The notes beneath the pieces were generated by a model that was not told the DNA's origin, searched no databases, and saw only the letters and a program-made list of their open reading frames with translations. A stretch of DNA of 64,000 nucleotides, from NCBI GenBank assembly GCA_021442155.1, contig CM038217.1, positions 151,411,834 through 151,475,833 of the forward strand, read 5' to 3'. The first letter of the stretch is position 1. Every line of letters begins with the position of its first letter. This DNA is from Cymbidium sinense. Lineage: Eukaryota > Streptophyta > Magnoliopsida > Asparagales > Orchidaceae. Shown here in pieces: positions 37,651-50,315 of the stretch. The position numbers and the translations under genes were made by a program.

Positions 37651-38632
37651 GAAAACTCTCGATTAAGGTAAATGATCATTGTCTTTGAAGATTTTAATAG
37701 GAAGGACTATCAATCAATTGGTTTATTTTTGAAGATCAAATGAGATTGATCAAAAGAGGGAATTATTATCGAAGCCAAAATAGGAATAAGTAGGAGATGC
37801 TCAAGATGCTAGGCAACATAATGAGCATTTCAAATATAGGGAGCTTCGACGAGGGCCGGATGCACAACCTAAATCTAAGGTAAAAAATGGGTAATTAGTT
37901 TGCCTCCACAAGAGAGGACAAACCACCCGACAGATTTATTTGCTTGGGGTGGCCACTAACTCCTCCTACATTTTAAATACATGTAGGCAAGTCTTTCTGC
38001 TTATGTAAGATAGTTAGGGTATTTTTATTTAGAAAGAGACTAAGTCCTTAAACTCACTCCCTAAAGAGACTAGATCATGTAAAGGGACATGCTTCAAATG
38101 ACCTAAATCTAATGCATTTCAAATTTCATTTTATTTCATTTTTGGACAATTATTTTGACTCGGGCTAATATGATTTTTATGACTAATGCATGAGAAATCA
38201 GATTATTGGCCAAAATCAGGAGGAGGTGAGTTTCCACCATAACCCTCAAAGGTCAAGCGGGTTCTCGGCAAGATGGAAGCCCTCAATCAAGAGTGAAATA
38301 AGATGCATTTGTGCATGATATTATAAAGGCTCATCCAACTAAAGGGTTGCTAATTCTTTTATCTTGATTTTAATCTAAGCTTTAGGTGAGGTTATGAGTT
38401 ATTTAATTTTATTTTAAGTTGTTAAGTTGGGTAAAAGATTTATTTTTCTAAAGAGCCTAATCCATCGGCCATACATAAAGCAAGAAGAAACTAGGAAAAT
38501 CATGCCACTTAATGCAAGTTAAACAAACATCAACCAATTTATAAAATTAGCGCAAAAAGAATAAAAGGCTGTTATGGTCGGGCACCACCGCACAAACCTA
38601 AAAAATATCAAATTGGGTAGCCGAGCTCTACC

Positions 38633-38640
38633 TTTATATA
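38633..38640 (-). promoter_or_regulatory. candidate LTR TATA box, TATATAAA (middle LTR)
   Basis: On the minus strand GGTTATATAAAGGTAGAGCTC and then GGCTACCC. This is the closest to a canonical plant TATA box among the five copies. Confidence 0.55.
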
Positions 38641-41509
38641 ACCTGGATTACAAATGAATTATAATTAAGCAAAAGGAATTCATTGTTATAGGGGTCTTCA
38701 AGCATTATTCTTCTTTCTTCTTTCTTCTTTCTTCTTTTTCTTTTGGTTCCTCCTTTGGATGGTTGAATGGTAAGTGCTACAAGGCTTCACATGGTGCATA
38801 AGATGGGATCTTATGACCAATGCTCATCCTAATCCCCCATAAAAAATCATTCCAAAATCCTAAATACAAATTTTTTTGAAAAGGAAAGTATAAATCTAAC
38901 TAACACTTATAAAGGTTAGTCAAATCACACAAATCCCAAGCATGTATATTGGACTTATCACCCACATGGGTGACTAAGTCCACACCTATGGATTATGCTT
39001 AGGGTATAAGCACCAAAGAAACATTTATATTTTTATTTATGATAGAGCCCCTTTAGCACAATCCCCTGAAAAAATAGTTAGACTAACATCTACCATTCAT
39101 TCTACGAGCATACACCTAACATCATCTAAAACATTCATCACAAAATACATAACATCAAACCATGCAGACTTAACCTAAAGCTAGAAGTGGTGACTTAGGC
39201 TAATGTGTGTGCTTTGAAGGTTTGTGGTACATGCTTAGCTTTTAGGTTCAAATTTTCTAAGTGTGAAGAACATGTTCAACTTAGAGGAGGTTTCATTTAA
39301 GTTGTTTAAGTATTTTGGGTTATTTTTATTTCATGTTTTAATTTGGTTTGAGTGAAACCTAATTAATTACTAAGTTATAAGAGGAAAGAGAAGAGAACTT
39401 CTCCTTCCCTAATCATAAGTAATTTCTAAGGTAAGTTCACATTTTAATTTCATTTAGTGAATATTTTCATTAAATATTTTAATTACTCCTAAGTTTAGAT
39501 CAACTCTAAACAAACCTATTGAAAAAGAAAGGCTTTTTTAAGATAAAATAAAATTAATCAAAATTCACATAACACACATTACTTCAATTCTTTCCCAACA
39601 TATATAACATGCTTATGGATAGGCCCTAAGCATATGTATACAATCAAATGAGAGTAATTACCATACTTTATGATGCATTCTAGGTAATTCATTTAAGAAA
39701 ATTTAGAAGATTTAGATGCATGTATGATTTTCTTAAGTCGAAAAGGTTTTCCTTATCCAAAATTTCACATACACATATGAAAGTAGAAAAAGCATAAGTG
39801 AGTACGCGCCATTGTTAACCAGAGGTGTAAGGTATAAAACCTACTTAGGGCTACTTAAAGCCTCACAACCTCAGGGTTGTCCAGACTAATATACCACTTT
39901 CCTTAAGCATAAGCATATGTATAAAAGAAATGAAATGGAAAGAGAATATGCAAAAGTTGTTTAAGAGTTTCATTTTTGTTTATGCAATTTATTCATGCAA
40001 GTGTAGGCAATCCTTTTTAGGTGATGGCATAGAGATGAATAAGGTATAGAATAAAGTAAGTGTTGGGTTCTTTTCAAATGAACCCTACATCTTACCACCC
40101 CTTATTCAAAACTATGCCAACATAAAAGAGGAAGGAAAGGCTACACTAAACATTACTTTATAATCTATCACATGCAAGTTTATAATTAAATTATAAGAAT
40201 AGCATACTTTTAGATTTGATGTTTCATTTATAGGTTTTAAAAATACTTTGGATTTAGTAGTGATAATAGCCACTCATATTTTACTTTAGTCAACACATGC
40301 ACATTCGACATAAAGTAAACAATTTCATTTTAAAACTTTGAAAACATGAAATCATGGATGCATGAATCACATGGCATACAATTTAACATGTTGGGAAAGA
40401 TCTAAAGTAATGTAATCATGTAAACAAACTCACTTTACTTAATTCTTAAAGACATTCTTAAAGAATAAGAAAACTTAGAATAAATCAAAGTGAATTTCAA
40501 AATGATTTTGGTTTTTTTGAAGTTTGATTTAATTTTGAAAAAGTGAGATGAGTTTACTATTTATAACCCATTTCCACATGTGTTTTATATTTTTGTTTAA
40601 TATTTAGGTAATTAAATCTATTTTTAAGTATTGATAAGGTTAGGGTATGCATTAAGTGGCTAAATTAACCCTTACCTACACCACCTTAGAAAAAATAACT
40701 AAGTATTCATGAGCCAATCAGATGACATAAAACCCACAAGGTATTTAAATTTGTAATGCACCTTGTAATGAAAAGGCCTAATGCAATTTGGCTCACAATT
40801 AAAAGTTAATTAAGCTAAGAGGTTTAGCTTAAGTACTTTTAAAACACCCCTTCACACTTATGAAAAGGGTTTTAATTTTCTTAATTAGAATTAGGCTATT
40901 AAACATCTAAGCATCTACTCAAGGTAGATTAATTATGTTCTAGAGATTGTTAGAATTTTTGAAAATTGTTTAAAGGGATAATTAATGAATTAACCCTTAA
41001 TTAAGAAGGGATTAAGGAAAGAAAAAGGGGATTTAGGGAATAGATTAGGGGAAATGCCCCAAAATCAATTCATAAAGATCCTACTCACTGGATCTAACCT
41101 TAATCAAACTTAATCAGAGAGTAAACCCACTAATTAAACCTTAATTGCCCTTAATTACATGAAAGGGGTAATTAGGGAATAAGCTAGAAATTTCCCCAAT
41201 TAAGGCTCAATAAATCTCAAAAAACTTAGGGGAGGTAGAGGTCATCCCCAAAAATGAACCCTAGAAATTTGGGATCAATTGGTGGCTTAATTAGGGAATA
41301 ATTAACTAATTAACATTCCTAAAGAAATCCAAATTCAGAGAAAAAGAAAACTCAAAATTCATTGAAACTTAGAAAATTCTTGATGGAATTATCTATCCAT
41401 AGCATTTTTCCTCATATTTTTTTGATTTTTCTATGTTGAGTTATGATTTTTGAAGTTTTTTGAATTAATTAGAAATTAAGAATTATCTCTAAATAATCTT
41501 AGGTTAATA

Positions 41510-41600
41510 TCCGCTCACGGCGCGATGCTTGTCGGTGGTGGTCAGTGTGCTTTACACGCGTTGTGCCATGAGCCCCCTACTTAAATGGTTGCATTAGGGA
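41510..41600 (-). promoter_or_regulatory. GC-rich block of LTR (middle LTR)
   Basis: Includes 'cacggcgcgatgc', 'gtgtgctttacacgcg' and 'ccctacttaaatgg', the homologue of 9385-9480; its G-box-like dyads are largely degraded. Confidence 0.3.
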
Positions 41601-41980
41601 AATGACGGTGGCACACATGGTTTATCACAGCCATCGTCGATCAAAGTGGATACCCTTGATTTTAAATCGAGGATTAATTTTAAAATGTAAATAATCTCAA
41701 TAGTCCATCTAAAATGCTGGATGGATGGTGAGATGGGTTGATTCTTCCACGAGGTTGTAAGACCATTCCATGATCCAAGGGGAGATTCAAGCCAGATCCT
41801 TTATGGATTCAATCAAGACTCAACCTACACCATCTAAAGAACCAAAGTGGCCAATCCAATGATGGATTTTACATGAAATGGAAATTTCTTTCACAAAAGA
41901 CCAACACCTCTTAGCCTAAGTGGTCAGAAAATCACTAACCTCCTCAGAGGTGATCACCGGCGCTCGGGATCGATGAGGTA

Positions 41981-42003
41981 GCTTCGTCTAGTGGAGACGA
42001 AGC
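41981..42003. other. perfect 9-bp LTR hairpin (middle LTR)
   Basis: GCTTCGTCT and AGACGAAGC around a 5-nt AGTGG loop, perfectly complementary. Homologues at 4676, 8964, 22430 and 26509 keep stem length and loop length. Confidence 0.7.
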
Positions 42004-42759
42004 GCTGTTGAAGTTCCTAGCTCTTGAGGTTGAGTGGATGAATGGGTGGACCAACTCCTCTTCTCTCCCCTTGTGACTTTGATCGAATTGATCTTCCCCT
42101 TAGCTTTAGAACTCAATTGGATGCTTGGGCAAGCTCGACTGACCTCCTAGACCAAGTGTGCGAAAGGAATTTAAGTGGGATCAAGTATAGAAGAAGTTGG
42201 GAATTGGATCAAGCTCCCCTATTTTGCACTGTGCAAAATTGAGAAATCAATAATCCAAATCATCTCTAGGGGCCTTGGGAAAGCTCTGTGAAGGTTGCTT
42301 AACTCTCTCTAGGCTCCAATCAATCAAGTGGGAATGAAAATTTTAGTGAAGTAGGGGGAGTATATCTCCCCCTATGGAAATCAGATGGCCAGCTAAACAT
42401 CATTTTGATCCAATTGACCATAGAATGAGTTGTTTGGTTGTTAGAGTGTGCACATGGTCAATTTTCCGAGGTGGAATAACTCCCATGTGCATCCAATTGA
42501 GGTTTGGGGGGAGTTTGAATTTTCAATTTGTCCATGGGTGGTCGGGTTTGGTCCATGGGCAAAATGGGTTGACCCAAACCGATTGGGTTGGGTGCACTAC
42601 TCATCACTAGGTCCCCTTGAGATTTTAGGAGAGTCTCAAGTGATTGTGATGAGTGTATGACAAAAATACCCATGAGCTAGGCCAATATTTGTTCTATGGC
42701 CTAGGGTTATGGTGGTCATTTTACTATTTTTTTAATTTTTATATGTTTGGTATGTTGAG

Positions 42760-43650
42760 AAAATAGGTTGGGCCAAGTTTCAATGGATTTGGAATCCATT
42801 TGATAGGGTTTGGCTCATGTTGACCCATTTAGGTCAAAATGGGTCAACTTGGGTCAAGTTGACCAATTGGTCAAATTGGGTCAAACCAAGGGTTGGGTCA
42901 AGTTCATATGACCATTTGAAATGTTTTGGTGGCTTTGGTTTGGTTCAATTTGGATTAGATTTGGTTTTGGCTCATATGACTCATTTAGGTCAAATGGGTC
43001 AAGTTGACCCATTTGACCCATTTGACCTATTTGGGGTAGGTCAAGGGTAGGTTTTTGGTTAGTCATATGGAATGGATTGGTATCTTTGTTTCCAATCAAT
43101 TTGGGTTAAGTTTTGGCTCAACATGACCCCTTTAGGTCATGTTGGGTCGGTCAATTAGCTAGGTTGGGTCTAGTTGGCCAATTAAGGCTTTGGTCAAGTT
43201 CACAAGTGATTTGGAATGAACTTGACCCATTGGTTTTGAATCAATTTGGCTTAGATCAAGTTTTGACACATTTTGGCCTTTTAGGTCAAAATGGGTCAAC
43301 TTGGGTCAAGTGGGCCAATTGGGCTAGGTTAGGCTCGAATGTTGGCTTGGTCAAGTTCAAACATAGGTCATGAGTGAACTTTGATCAATGGTTTCAATCA
43401 ATTTGGCCTATGGTAGATTTTGGTTATGTTGGATTTCATTTTTGGTTAAGTGTTGACTTAGTCAACCCTTAAGTTTGACTTGGTTTGACCCAATTCGGCT
43501 AATTGATCATCCCATGATGATTGTTGATCATGATGAGATGGAAATAGGAGTTTGGTTTAATCCAATTTGGTTAGGATCAAAAGTTGGCTCATAAACTTTA
43601 GGTCACAAGTGAGCCTAAGTGAGTCAAATGGCTTGGTCAAAGCTTGATTT
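42760..43650. repeat. TTGACC/GGTCAA-dense block (middle LTR)
   Basis: Same block as 3060-4150 in reverse complement. Several runs alternate GGTCAA and TTGACC, for example around 42825-42880 and 42990-43030. Open frames over it (42817-43050, 43113-43373) are artefacts of the repeat. Confidence 0.75.
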
Positions 43651-43955
43651 GAAGTTGATTTATCTTATATATGGACTTATGATTGAAATATAAATCCATT
43701 TACAAGTTATTTGAAGTCAAATGGATTTTGATCCATTTGAAAATTTCATATTCAAAGGAAGAATATGAAGGAGTTTTGGGTTTGATTTTTGATTTGGGTT
43801 TTGATTGCAGGATTGGAGTTTGGATTTATATATGAGCTCTTGATTATAGGATTGATTGAACCATGAGAGAAAATCAAGACTTTTGGCTTGAAAGTCTTAG
43901 GCTTGAGTTTGATTGGATTTGAGTTTGATTTTGAAGTGGGTTTTGATTGTTTGAA

Positions 43956-45000
43956 TTTATATTTCATTTGTATATGTGAATATAAATGAGAATATAAATT
44001 GATCATAAGAAATTTTCAAGGATTTGAAGTGGTTTAATCATGATTTAGGTTAAATCCATAAATGGTAATTTAAAGAATTTAAATTAAATTTTTTTTAATT
44101 TGAAATTTAATTTTTTGATTAGATTTGATTGATTTATATTTATATTTCATTTATATATGAGAACATAAATGAGAATACAAATATATTTTGAGAAAATCCC
44201 ATGAGTTTGAAATAGTTTGATCAAAGTTTAGGTTAAATCCATTAATGAAAAATTAATGGATATAATGGAATTTCAAGGATTTTAAATTTGAAATTTAATT
44301 TTTGAGTTGGATTTGATTGGTTTATATTTATATTTTATTTATATATGAGACTATAAATGAGGATATAAATATGTTTTGAGAAAATCCAAAGGATATGATT
44401 GGATTTGATCAAAGTTTAGGTTAAGTTTATTAATGAAAAATTAATGGATTTAAGGAAATTTTAAGGATCATAAATTTGAAATTTAATTTTTGAGTTGGAT
44501 TTGATTGATTTATATTTATATTTAATTTATATATTAGAATATAAATGAGGATATAAATATATTTTGAGAAAATCCCAAGGATTTGATATGGTTTGATTAA
44601 AGTTTAGGTTAAATTCATTAATGAAAAATTAATGGATTTAAGGAAATTTCAAGGATTTTAAATTTGAAATTTAATTTTTTTTTGATTTTGATTTGATTTA
44701 TATTTATATTTCATTTTATATGAGAATATAAATGAGAACACAAATATGTTTTGAGAAAATCCCATGAGTTTGAATAGGTTTGATCAAGGTTTAGAGTTGA
44801 TTTTGGCTAAGTCTTTTAATGGAAGGTTAAAGGGACTTAAGAAAATTTTGTGAATTGATTTTGAATTTTAAGTTTGATTTGATGGGTTTTGAATTTATAT
44901 TTCATTTATATATGTGAATATAAATGAAAATATAAATGAATAATAGAAAGATCTCAAAGATTTGAATGAGTTTTGATCATGGTTTTGGTAAATCCTTAAG
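43956..45000. repeat. ~188-bp tandem array in LTR, about six units
   Basis: A 'tttatattt.tatttcattt' landmark starts near 43956, 44133, 44321, 44509, 44698 and 44893, i.e. spacings of 177, 188, 188, 189 and 195. Each unit also holds 'ttttgagaaaatccca', 'gtttaggttaaat.cattaatg' and 'aatttgaaatttaattttt'. Shorter, more diverged arrays sit at the same place in the other LTRs (2120-2840, 6300-7160, 24410-25000, 28500-29230). Confidence 0.85.
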
Positions 45001-45374
45001 GGGAAATTAAGGACTTAGGCAAAATTTGGACTTAGGAATTTTTGATGGATTTTTTTTTTTTGATCATGGGTTTCAATCATAAGTTTCAAACATGGATTTG
45101 ATTTAGATTTGGGAAAATCAAATAGGATTGATTTGGAGTTTTGACTTGAAAGAAGGAATGGTGAGAAATGGTGCAAGCTAAGGGCGGACAAGTTTCCTAA
45201 CACCCCTAAGGCATGACCTATTCCTATGGCTAACCCTTATAAGTCTTCTAGGGCTATGGGAGTGTCCACTTAATCACTAGATGTGTCTTAAGACTAAGGA
45301 ACTCTTAAAGTCTAAGAGAAATCCTATGTCTAAGATGGAGGTGTTGAGGGCTCATTCTAAAAATGAGGTCAACA

Positions 45375-48344
45375 AAGGGTGCCCAATAGGTGTGGTGTGA
45401 GTACATGGTGTTGACCAAAATGATCAACAACAGGAAGATCTGATGAAACAATCTATCATTAACCAAGGAATAGAAAGAATGAGCTAATGCAATGTGGCTC
45501 TACTTATGTCCAAGACATAAGAGAGGGAAAATCACTAAGGGATTGAGTGTGAACCTTCCACTAGAAGAGTTCAAGTCATCCAGATGAGGTTTGATTTGAG
45601 TTTCGCTGAGGGAAGAGTGTTGAATTTATTTCAATTTTGTTGTTTTTTTATTTATTTTTATTTAGATTTATTTTGATTAGACTCCATGGGGAATAGAAAG
45701 GTGAACTTTCCACTAGGGAAGCAAGTTCAAATCATCCACAAGGGAGGGGTTGAAAAATCCACTGAGGGATAAGAATCCTAGATCCATTGGTGGACGATCA
45801 GAAGATTTGCATCTCATTGAGGAGAAGCAAAAGGATTTGATTTAGATTAATTGTTTGCTTTATTTTGTTTTATTGGATTTGTTTGTTTGAGATTTTTAGA
45901 TTTAAGATTTTGAGATGAATCAAGTTGGTTTACGATGGATCGCACTGAGTAGGAGCCATGGAGGCCTAGACTTAACCCAAATTTGCTAATCCAAAGGGAG
46001 TAGCCTACCAACAACAAGATAGGACTATCCAACCAACGGGATGACTTTCGGTATACAACAGCTATACTACGAAGAAAGCATAGTATACTTACATCCTCCA
46101 AAGTAAGAACCAGTTGCTGGGGTGATCTATTGGCAAGGCAACAGATTTAACCCAACCTAGGGCTGACTATTGAGTGAATGCAGCTGGGAGAATTAAATCA
46201 ACTCAAAGATAGTCAAGAGGAGATTTCATTTTTAGATTTATTTTTTGGATTATGATTGATCCTATTGGTTTTCGATGAATCTAACTCAGATTTACCAATT
46301 CAAAGGGAGTAGTCTACCAACCACAAGGTAGGGCTATCCAACCAAAGGAATGCCTTTCAGTTTTCAATGGTCAAGTCTTAAGAAGAAAGCGTGGAGACTC
46401 ACATCTTATAGAGACAAGTAACCACTGGAGTGATCGGTTTCTTTGGGCAACAAATCCAACTAGACCTAGGGCTGACACTTGAGTGAATGCCACTTGGGGG
46501 ACTTAAATCAACTCAAAATAGTCAAGATTAGTTTCATTTTTAGATTTTGTTTATTTTGATGGATTCCATTGGTTTGCGATGAATCAAACTGAGAAGGAGC
46601 TTATAGAAGCCTTGGCCTATCTCAGATTTACTGAACCAAAGGGAGTAGCTTCGGCGATGAACTATCCAAAAGGAGTGCCTTTTGGTTTGTAATGATGATC
46701 AATTGAAAGAAAGCTGACTCACATCTTCCACTTGAAAAGATCAGGGGTGATGGTTGCTTTAGGCAATAAATCAACGACTAGGTACTGTCTTTATAATAGT
46801 CATGCTAAAAAGAATGCATATAGCGCATCTTTCAAAGTGAGATATTTGCGGGTAACACTTGTGGCATAGATTGAACCTTTGGGGTGACTCTGAGGTGAGT
46901 ACCGACACAGGGGATTTATCTCCTTCGGGTCCTAAAGGGAGTTCTTTGGCATTGGCCTAGATAGGATGCCTGCTTGGGAAAAGGGGCCTCTTTGGGAGGC
47001 TTGAATTCCTAATCCAAACAATTAATTTTTTTTTATTTTAGTTTTTTTTTTTTACGTGGACCTATTGGTTTCAGATTAAACTAAGAAGGAGCTTTTATCA
47101 GCCTAGACCTATCTCAGATTTACTGAACCAAGGGAGAATCTGCATATCCACTAAATAGATTTTCCAACCACAAGGGTGGCTACTAGGAAAGGGGGAACTG
47201 TCCAATTCAAAAGTAACTCGGGTTGTGTCTAAATGGGTTCACAAAGAACGTCATCCAAATAGAGTGCCCATAGGGGATGGGGTCGATAAGGGCTTAATCC
47301 AACACCCTAGAGAAAATGACATGGCTAGTCATAAATCCAATAGGTATTCGGTGTCCAACTCAAGGAGAAAGCACGGGGACTCACATCTGCCAAGAGTGGT
47401 GTATACTTTGGTGAGTGTCAGCGACATCAACCAACTAAGGTGCCCATCAATTTGCAACAATTAGCCTAGAAGAAAGCTGGGGACTCATATCCTCCTATAG
47501 CGGCTGACTTTGGATAGTTTGTCTTGATTGACGTGCTATCCGACCTAGGGAGACTATTGAGTGAATGCCACTGGGGGACTTATATCAACTCAAAAGTTGC
47601 CAAGAGGGAAGGAGCCTCTGGGGGACTTATCCTTAACCTCAAATAAACTCAGCCTAGTTAGAACATGATGGCTAGTTTAAAAAGAAAGCACATGGACTCA
47701 AATCTTCTTAAATGAAGTCAATATGAGGTAGTTTACTGGCTGGGCAGTGAAGACTACCATACTAACAAGGCGCTCATTGGTTTGTAATGATCAAATTAGG
47801 AAAAAAGTGCGGGGACTCACCTCTTCCAACAAATGACCACTAGGGTGACATACTAGCGAGGTAGTATGTAGACCCGACTTAGAGCATTTAATGAGTGAGT
47901 GTTATAAGGGGCTTGCTCCCACATCAAAATAGCACGAGACAAAAGATTTATGTTTGTGTTTTATGCATGTGCTAAAAGGAATAGGATGCCTCTGGGGGAC
48001 TCTTACACCTACCTTAAAACATGCTGGGGGAATTAATGAAATTATACCACCGATGACAATAAGAATTCCCACTAAGAAAGGATGCCATTGGGGGACAGTT
48101 ACACCTAACTTAGTTGTGCTAATCGAAATATGATGCTTCTTGGGTTCTCTCACACCTATTCTAATAGCACTGGGAGGTTGTGTTTGTGATGTGAAAGAGG
48201 GATAGATTGTTGCTGGGGGACTCTTACACCTACCCTACAACACGTCATAGCGGATTCGCAAGATAAGCAAATAACATTTAGAAAGAAGACAATATTTGAT
48301 GAATGGAATCAAATTTTTGTTCTTATTTTCAAACAAGTTTTGTT
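45375..48344 (-). repeat. element B 3' region with ~310-330-bp subrepeats
   Basis: Starts near 45915, 46253 and 46560 share 'ttggttt.cgatgaatc', 'aaagggagtag..taccaa.cac', 'aagaaagc..ggagactcacatc' and 'gctgac..ttgagtgaatgcc..ttgggggact'. Homologous to 29478-32053 of A, but different in repeat number and detail. No conserved coding frame. The sense strand just before the LTR (ATTGGGCACCCTT) is a poor polypurine tract. Confidence 0.7.
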
Positions 48345-49445
48345 TCATGGGTAATATTTCTTTAGATAGAGCCCATTAATTGGAAGCATCAAGTGTTCCC
48401 CTTTACAATCAATAAGCTGATAAGAACCTCCTTAGTAGGCCTTCTCTATAGCATAGGGGCCTTCCCAAGTGGGTTCAAACTTGCCTCCCATCATTCGACG
48501 GGCAATAATTGGTCTCCTTAGGACTAGCACAAGTTCTCCTACATGAAAAGACCTAGGTTGGACCGGCTTGTTGTGAGCTTGAATCATTTTGGCTTTATAT
48601 AACTCGAGGTTTTGATACACCCGTAAGCGACTTTCATCCAAACCTTCGAGCTCTTCTAACCACAACTTTGTATTCTGTTATGAAGTGATCTTGTTAACCA
48701 ATGCTATCCTTAGTGATGGGAGCTAAACTTCTAAAGTTAGAATGACTTCAGGCGCATACACTAAGGAAAATAGGGTAGACTGAGTTGGACTCCGGTATGT
48801 GGTGCGGTAGGCACACAAGGCTTCAACCAACTGCTCGTTCCACTGTCTTTTATTGTTATCAAGGTCTTTTTCAGTATCTAGATGAGAGTTTTATTGAATG
48901 CTTCTGCTAAACTATTAGCTCTAGGGTAATAGATGGTGGAGTATCTCCAATCTATACCGCATCTTCTAGAAAAGTTGTTGATCTTTGTGCTTTTGAATGC
49001 AGTACCATTATTGAATATAATTCATCCAGACACCCTGAACCTATATACAATATGGTTCCTGATGAACTGAAGCACATGTTGAGCTATGACCTCTTTGAAT
49101 GGGATGGATTCCGCCCACTTGGAAAAGTAGTCGGTGGTAGCAAGAATGAACCAGTGACCCTTGGAAGAAAGAGGATTGATCGGACCCACAATGTTGGTTC
49201 CCCAACACCCAAATGACCATGAAGCAAAAGTTGGGTGTAGAATGTTGGGTGGTTGGTGGTGGACCACACCGTGCACCTGACACTGATGGCATCTTCTAGC
49301 TACATCAATGCAATCTGAAATCATCGAAGGCTAGTAGTATCCTAGTCTCTTGATCTTGATCTTCATCTTTGAACTGGACTGATGAGCTTCGCATAGACCT
49401 ACATGTACCTTTGTTACAATGCCATGAGATTCATGTTTGCCTAAA
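48345..49445 (-). pseudogene. integrase, element B (broken)
   Basis: HHCC finger: VHVGLCEAHQS, then RCHQCQVHG. First catalytic block: CWGTNIVGP, where family members have D before IVGP, so the Asp is Asn; DYFSKWAESIPFKE follows. Second block: FNNGTAF, again Asn in place of Asp; LAEAFNK supplies the Glu exactly 35 residues later. The C-terminal part (48665-48432) has EELEGLDESRLRVYQNLELY, RSFHVGELVLVLRRPI and GGKFEPTWEGPY, then a TAA, then GGSYQLIDCKG and LKKYYP with its stop at 48345. Frameshifts separate core and C-terminus. Catalytically dead, with both Asp residues lost. Confidence 0.87.
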
Positions 49446-49534
49446 TAATATAATCACATATGGTCAAAGGACCAATGGTACATGGTGCCATCAACGAGAG
49501 CATAGGAGAGAGCTCTCTGTTTCACCTGATGGGC

Positions 49535-50137
49535 TTATGATTTCTCTTGAGGTAGTTTGCCAGAGTTCAAGTAATCTATGAACGGTTGCCTCCAATCCAA
49601 CTCTTCTTCCTTTTTGGTAATGACAACCTCCCCTTCAAGAGAAAGTCTCTCGATGAGTTCAGCATCAATAAGGGATAAGACTTGTCTATTTTGGACTCTT
49701 ATTAGAATGGACTCATCTTCCGGACAAGCCAATTCTTTGGCAAGTTTGGCCAAAGCATCAGCTACTGTGTTCACTGCTTGAGGAACCTTGTAGATGGTAA
49801 CTTCGAGAATCTAGGCCAATAGCTTCATGGTGTACTCATGGTAGTGATGAAGCTTAGGTTTGAGAATCTTGTAGGACCCAATGATCTGGTTGATAACCAA
49901 CTAAGAATTTCCAAAGATATTAATGCTATTGACACTGATAGTGATGACTAACTCCAGACCAGCAATCAAAGCCTCATACTCAACTTCGTTGTTGGTGTAG
50001 GGGTTAGAAAGATAGTATGAGAATTTCATCACATCACGATTTAGAGTTAGTAGAACTATTCCTACCCCTTCCTTACCTGGGAGAATAGATTGTGGTGCTT
50101 CACCTATAAGAAAAGAAGCAGCACCATCAAAATACAT
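49535..50137 (-). pseudogene. RNase H, element B (broken)
   Basis: MYFDGAASF (catalytic Asp), YTNNEVEYEALIAGLELV (Glu), INIFGNS where A has FGDS, so the third acidic residue is Asn here, and VADALAKLAKELA (final Asp kept). A stop and a frame change lie between 49901 and 49774. The segment after ADALAKLA (SLIDAELIERLSLEGEV) links to the integrase finger, as in A. A and B have lost different catalytic residues. Confidence 0.85.
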
Positions 50138-50315
50138 CTCCCATCAGTGATTGTTGGCCTCCCCAAAGTTCATGATTTGTTCACTGGGGTGATTGTCACT
50201 AAGCAGAGAATCAACAGAAAGTCGGTGTGATACTAAGAGAGGTACGAAAGTGATATCAAATTGTGAGAGTATCATGGACCAATGAGCCAAACATCAAGAA
50301 AAGTTCATAAGAAAG

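Larger units (their letters stand above)
37379..45374 (-). mobile_element. LTR between elements A and B, ~8.0 kb
   Basis: It ends 'gaggtcaaca' at 45374 (TGTTGACC in element orientation), directly abutting the B internal region, so it is the 3' LTR of B. Its 3' terminus near 37379 is diverged (TGGTAAG then 'gatgccaccgattcc', matching 'ggggacaccatgcagat'). Contents in plus-strand order: twin hairpins (37598-37650), TATATAAA motif (38633), a single ~265-bp unit (39805), AT-rich tract, GC-rich block (41510-41600), perfect 9-bp hairpin (41981-42003), TTGACC block (42760-43650), ~188-bp tandem array (43956-45000) and terminal block. It is more diverged from 13245-29477 and 59637-64000 than those two are from each other. 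Confidence 0.88.

Noticed and set aside
38705..38750. CTT-rich tract (also 14580-14640 and 18700-18745)
   Set aside because: Simple-sequence variation at one conserved LTR position; no further structure.
42042..43373. Plus-strand frames with Trp/Gly/Gln-rich products
   Set aside because: Translations of GGTCAA repeats in the LTR; low complexity and frame not conserved.
37379..45374. Host gene or exon inside the LTRs
   Set aside because: No frame longer than about 90 codons, no conserved frame between LTR copies, and no recognisable splice-linked exons.
49041..49292. Alternative minus-strand frames overlapping the integrase (49041-49292, 49084-49269)
   Set aside because: Shadows of the integrase frame 49022-49324, which carries the HQCQ and DYFSKWAE motifs.
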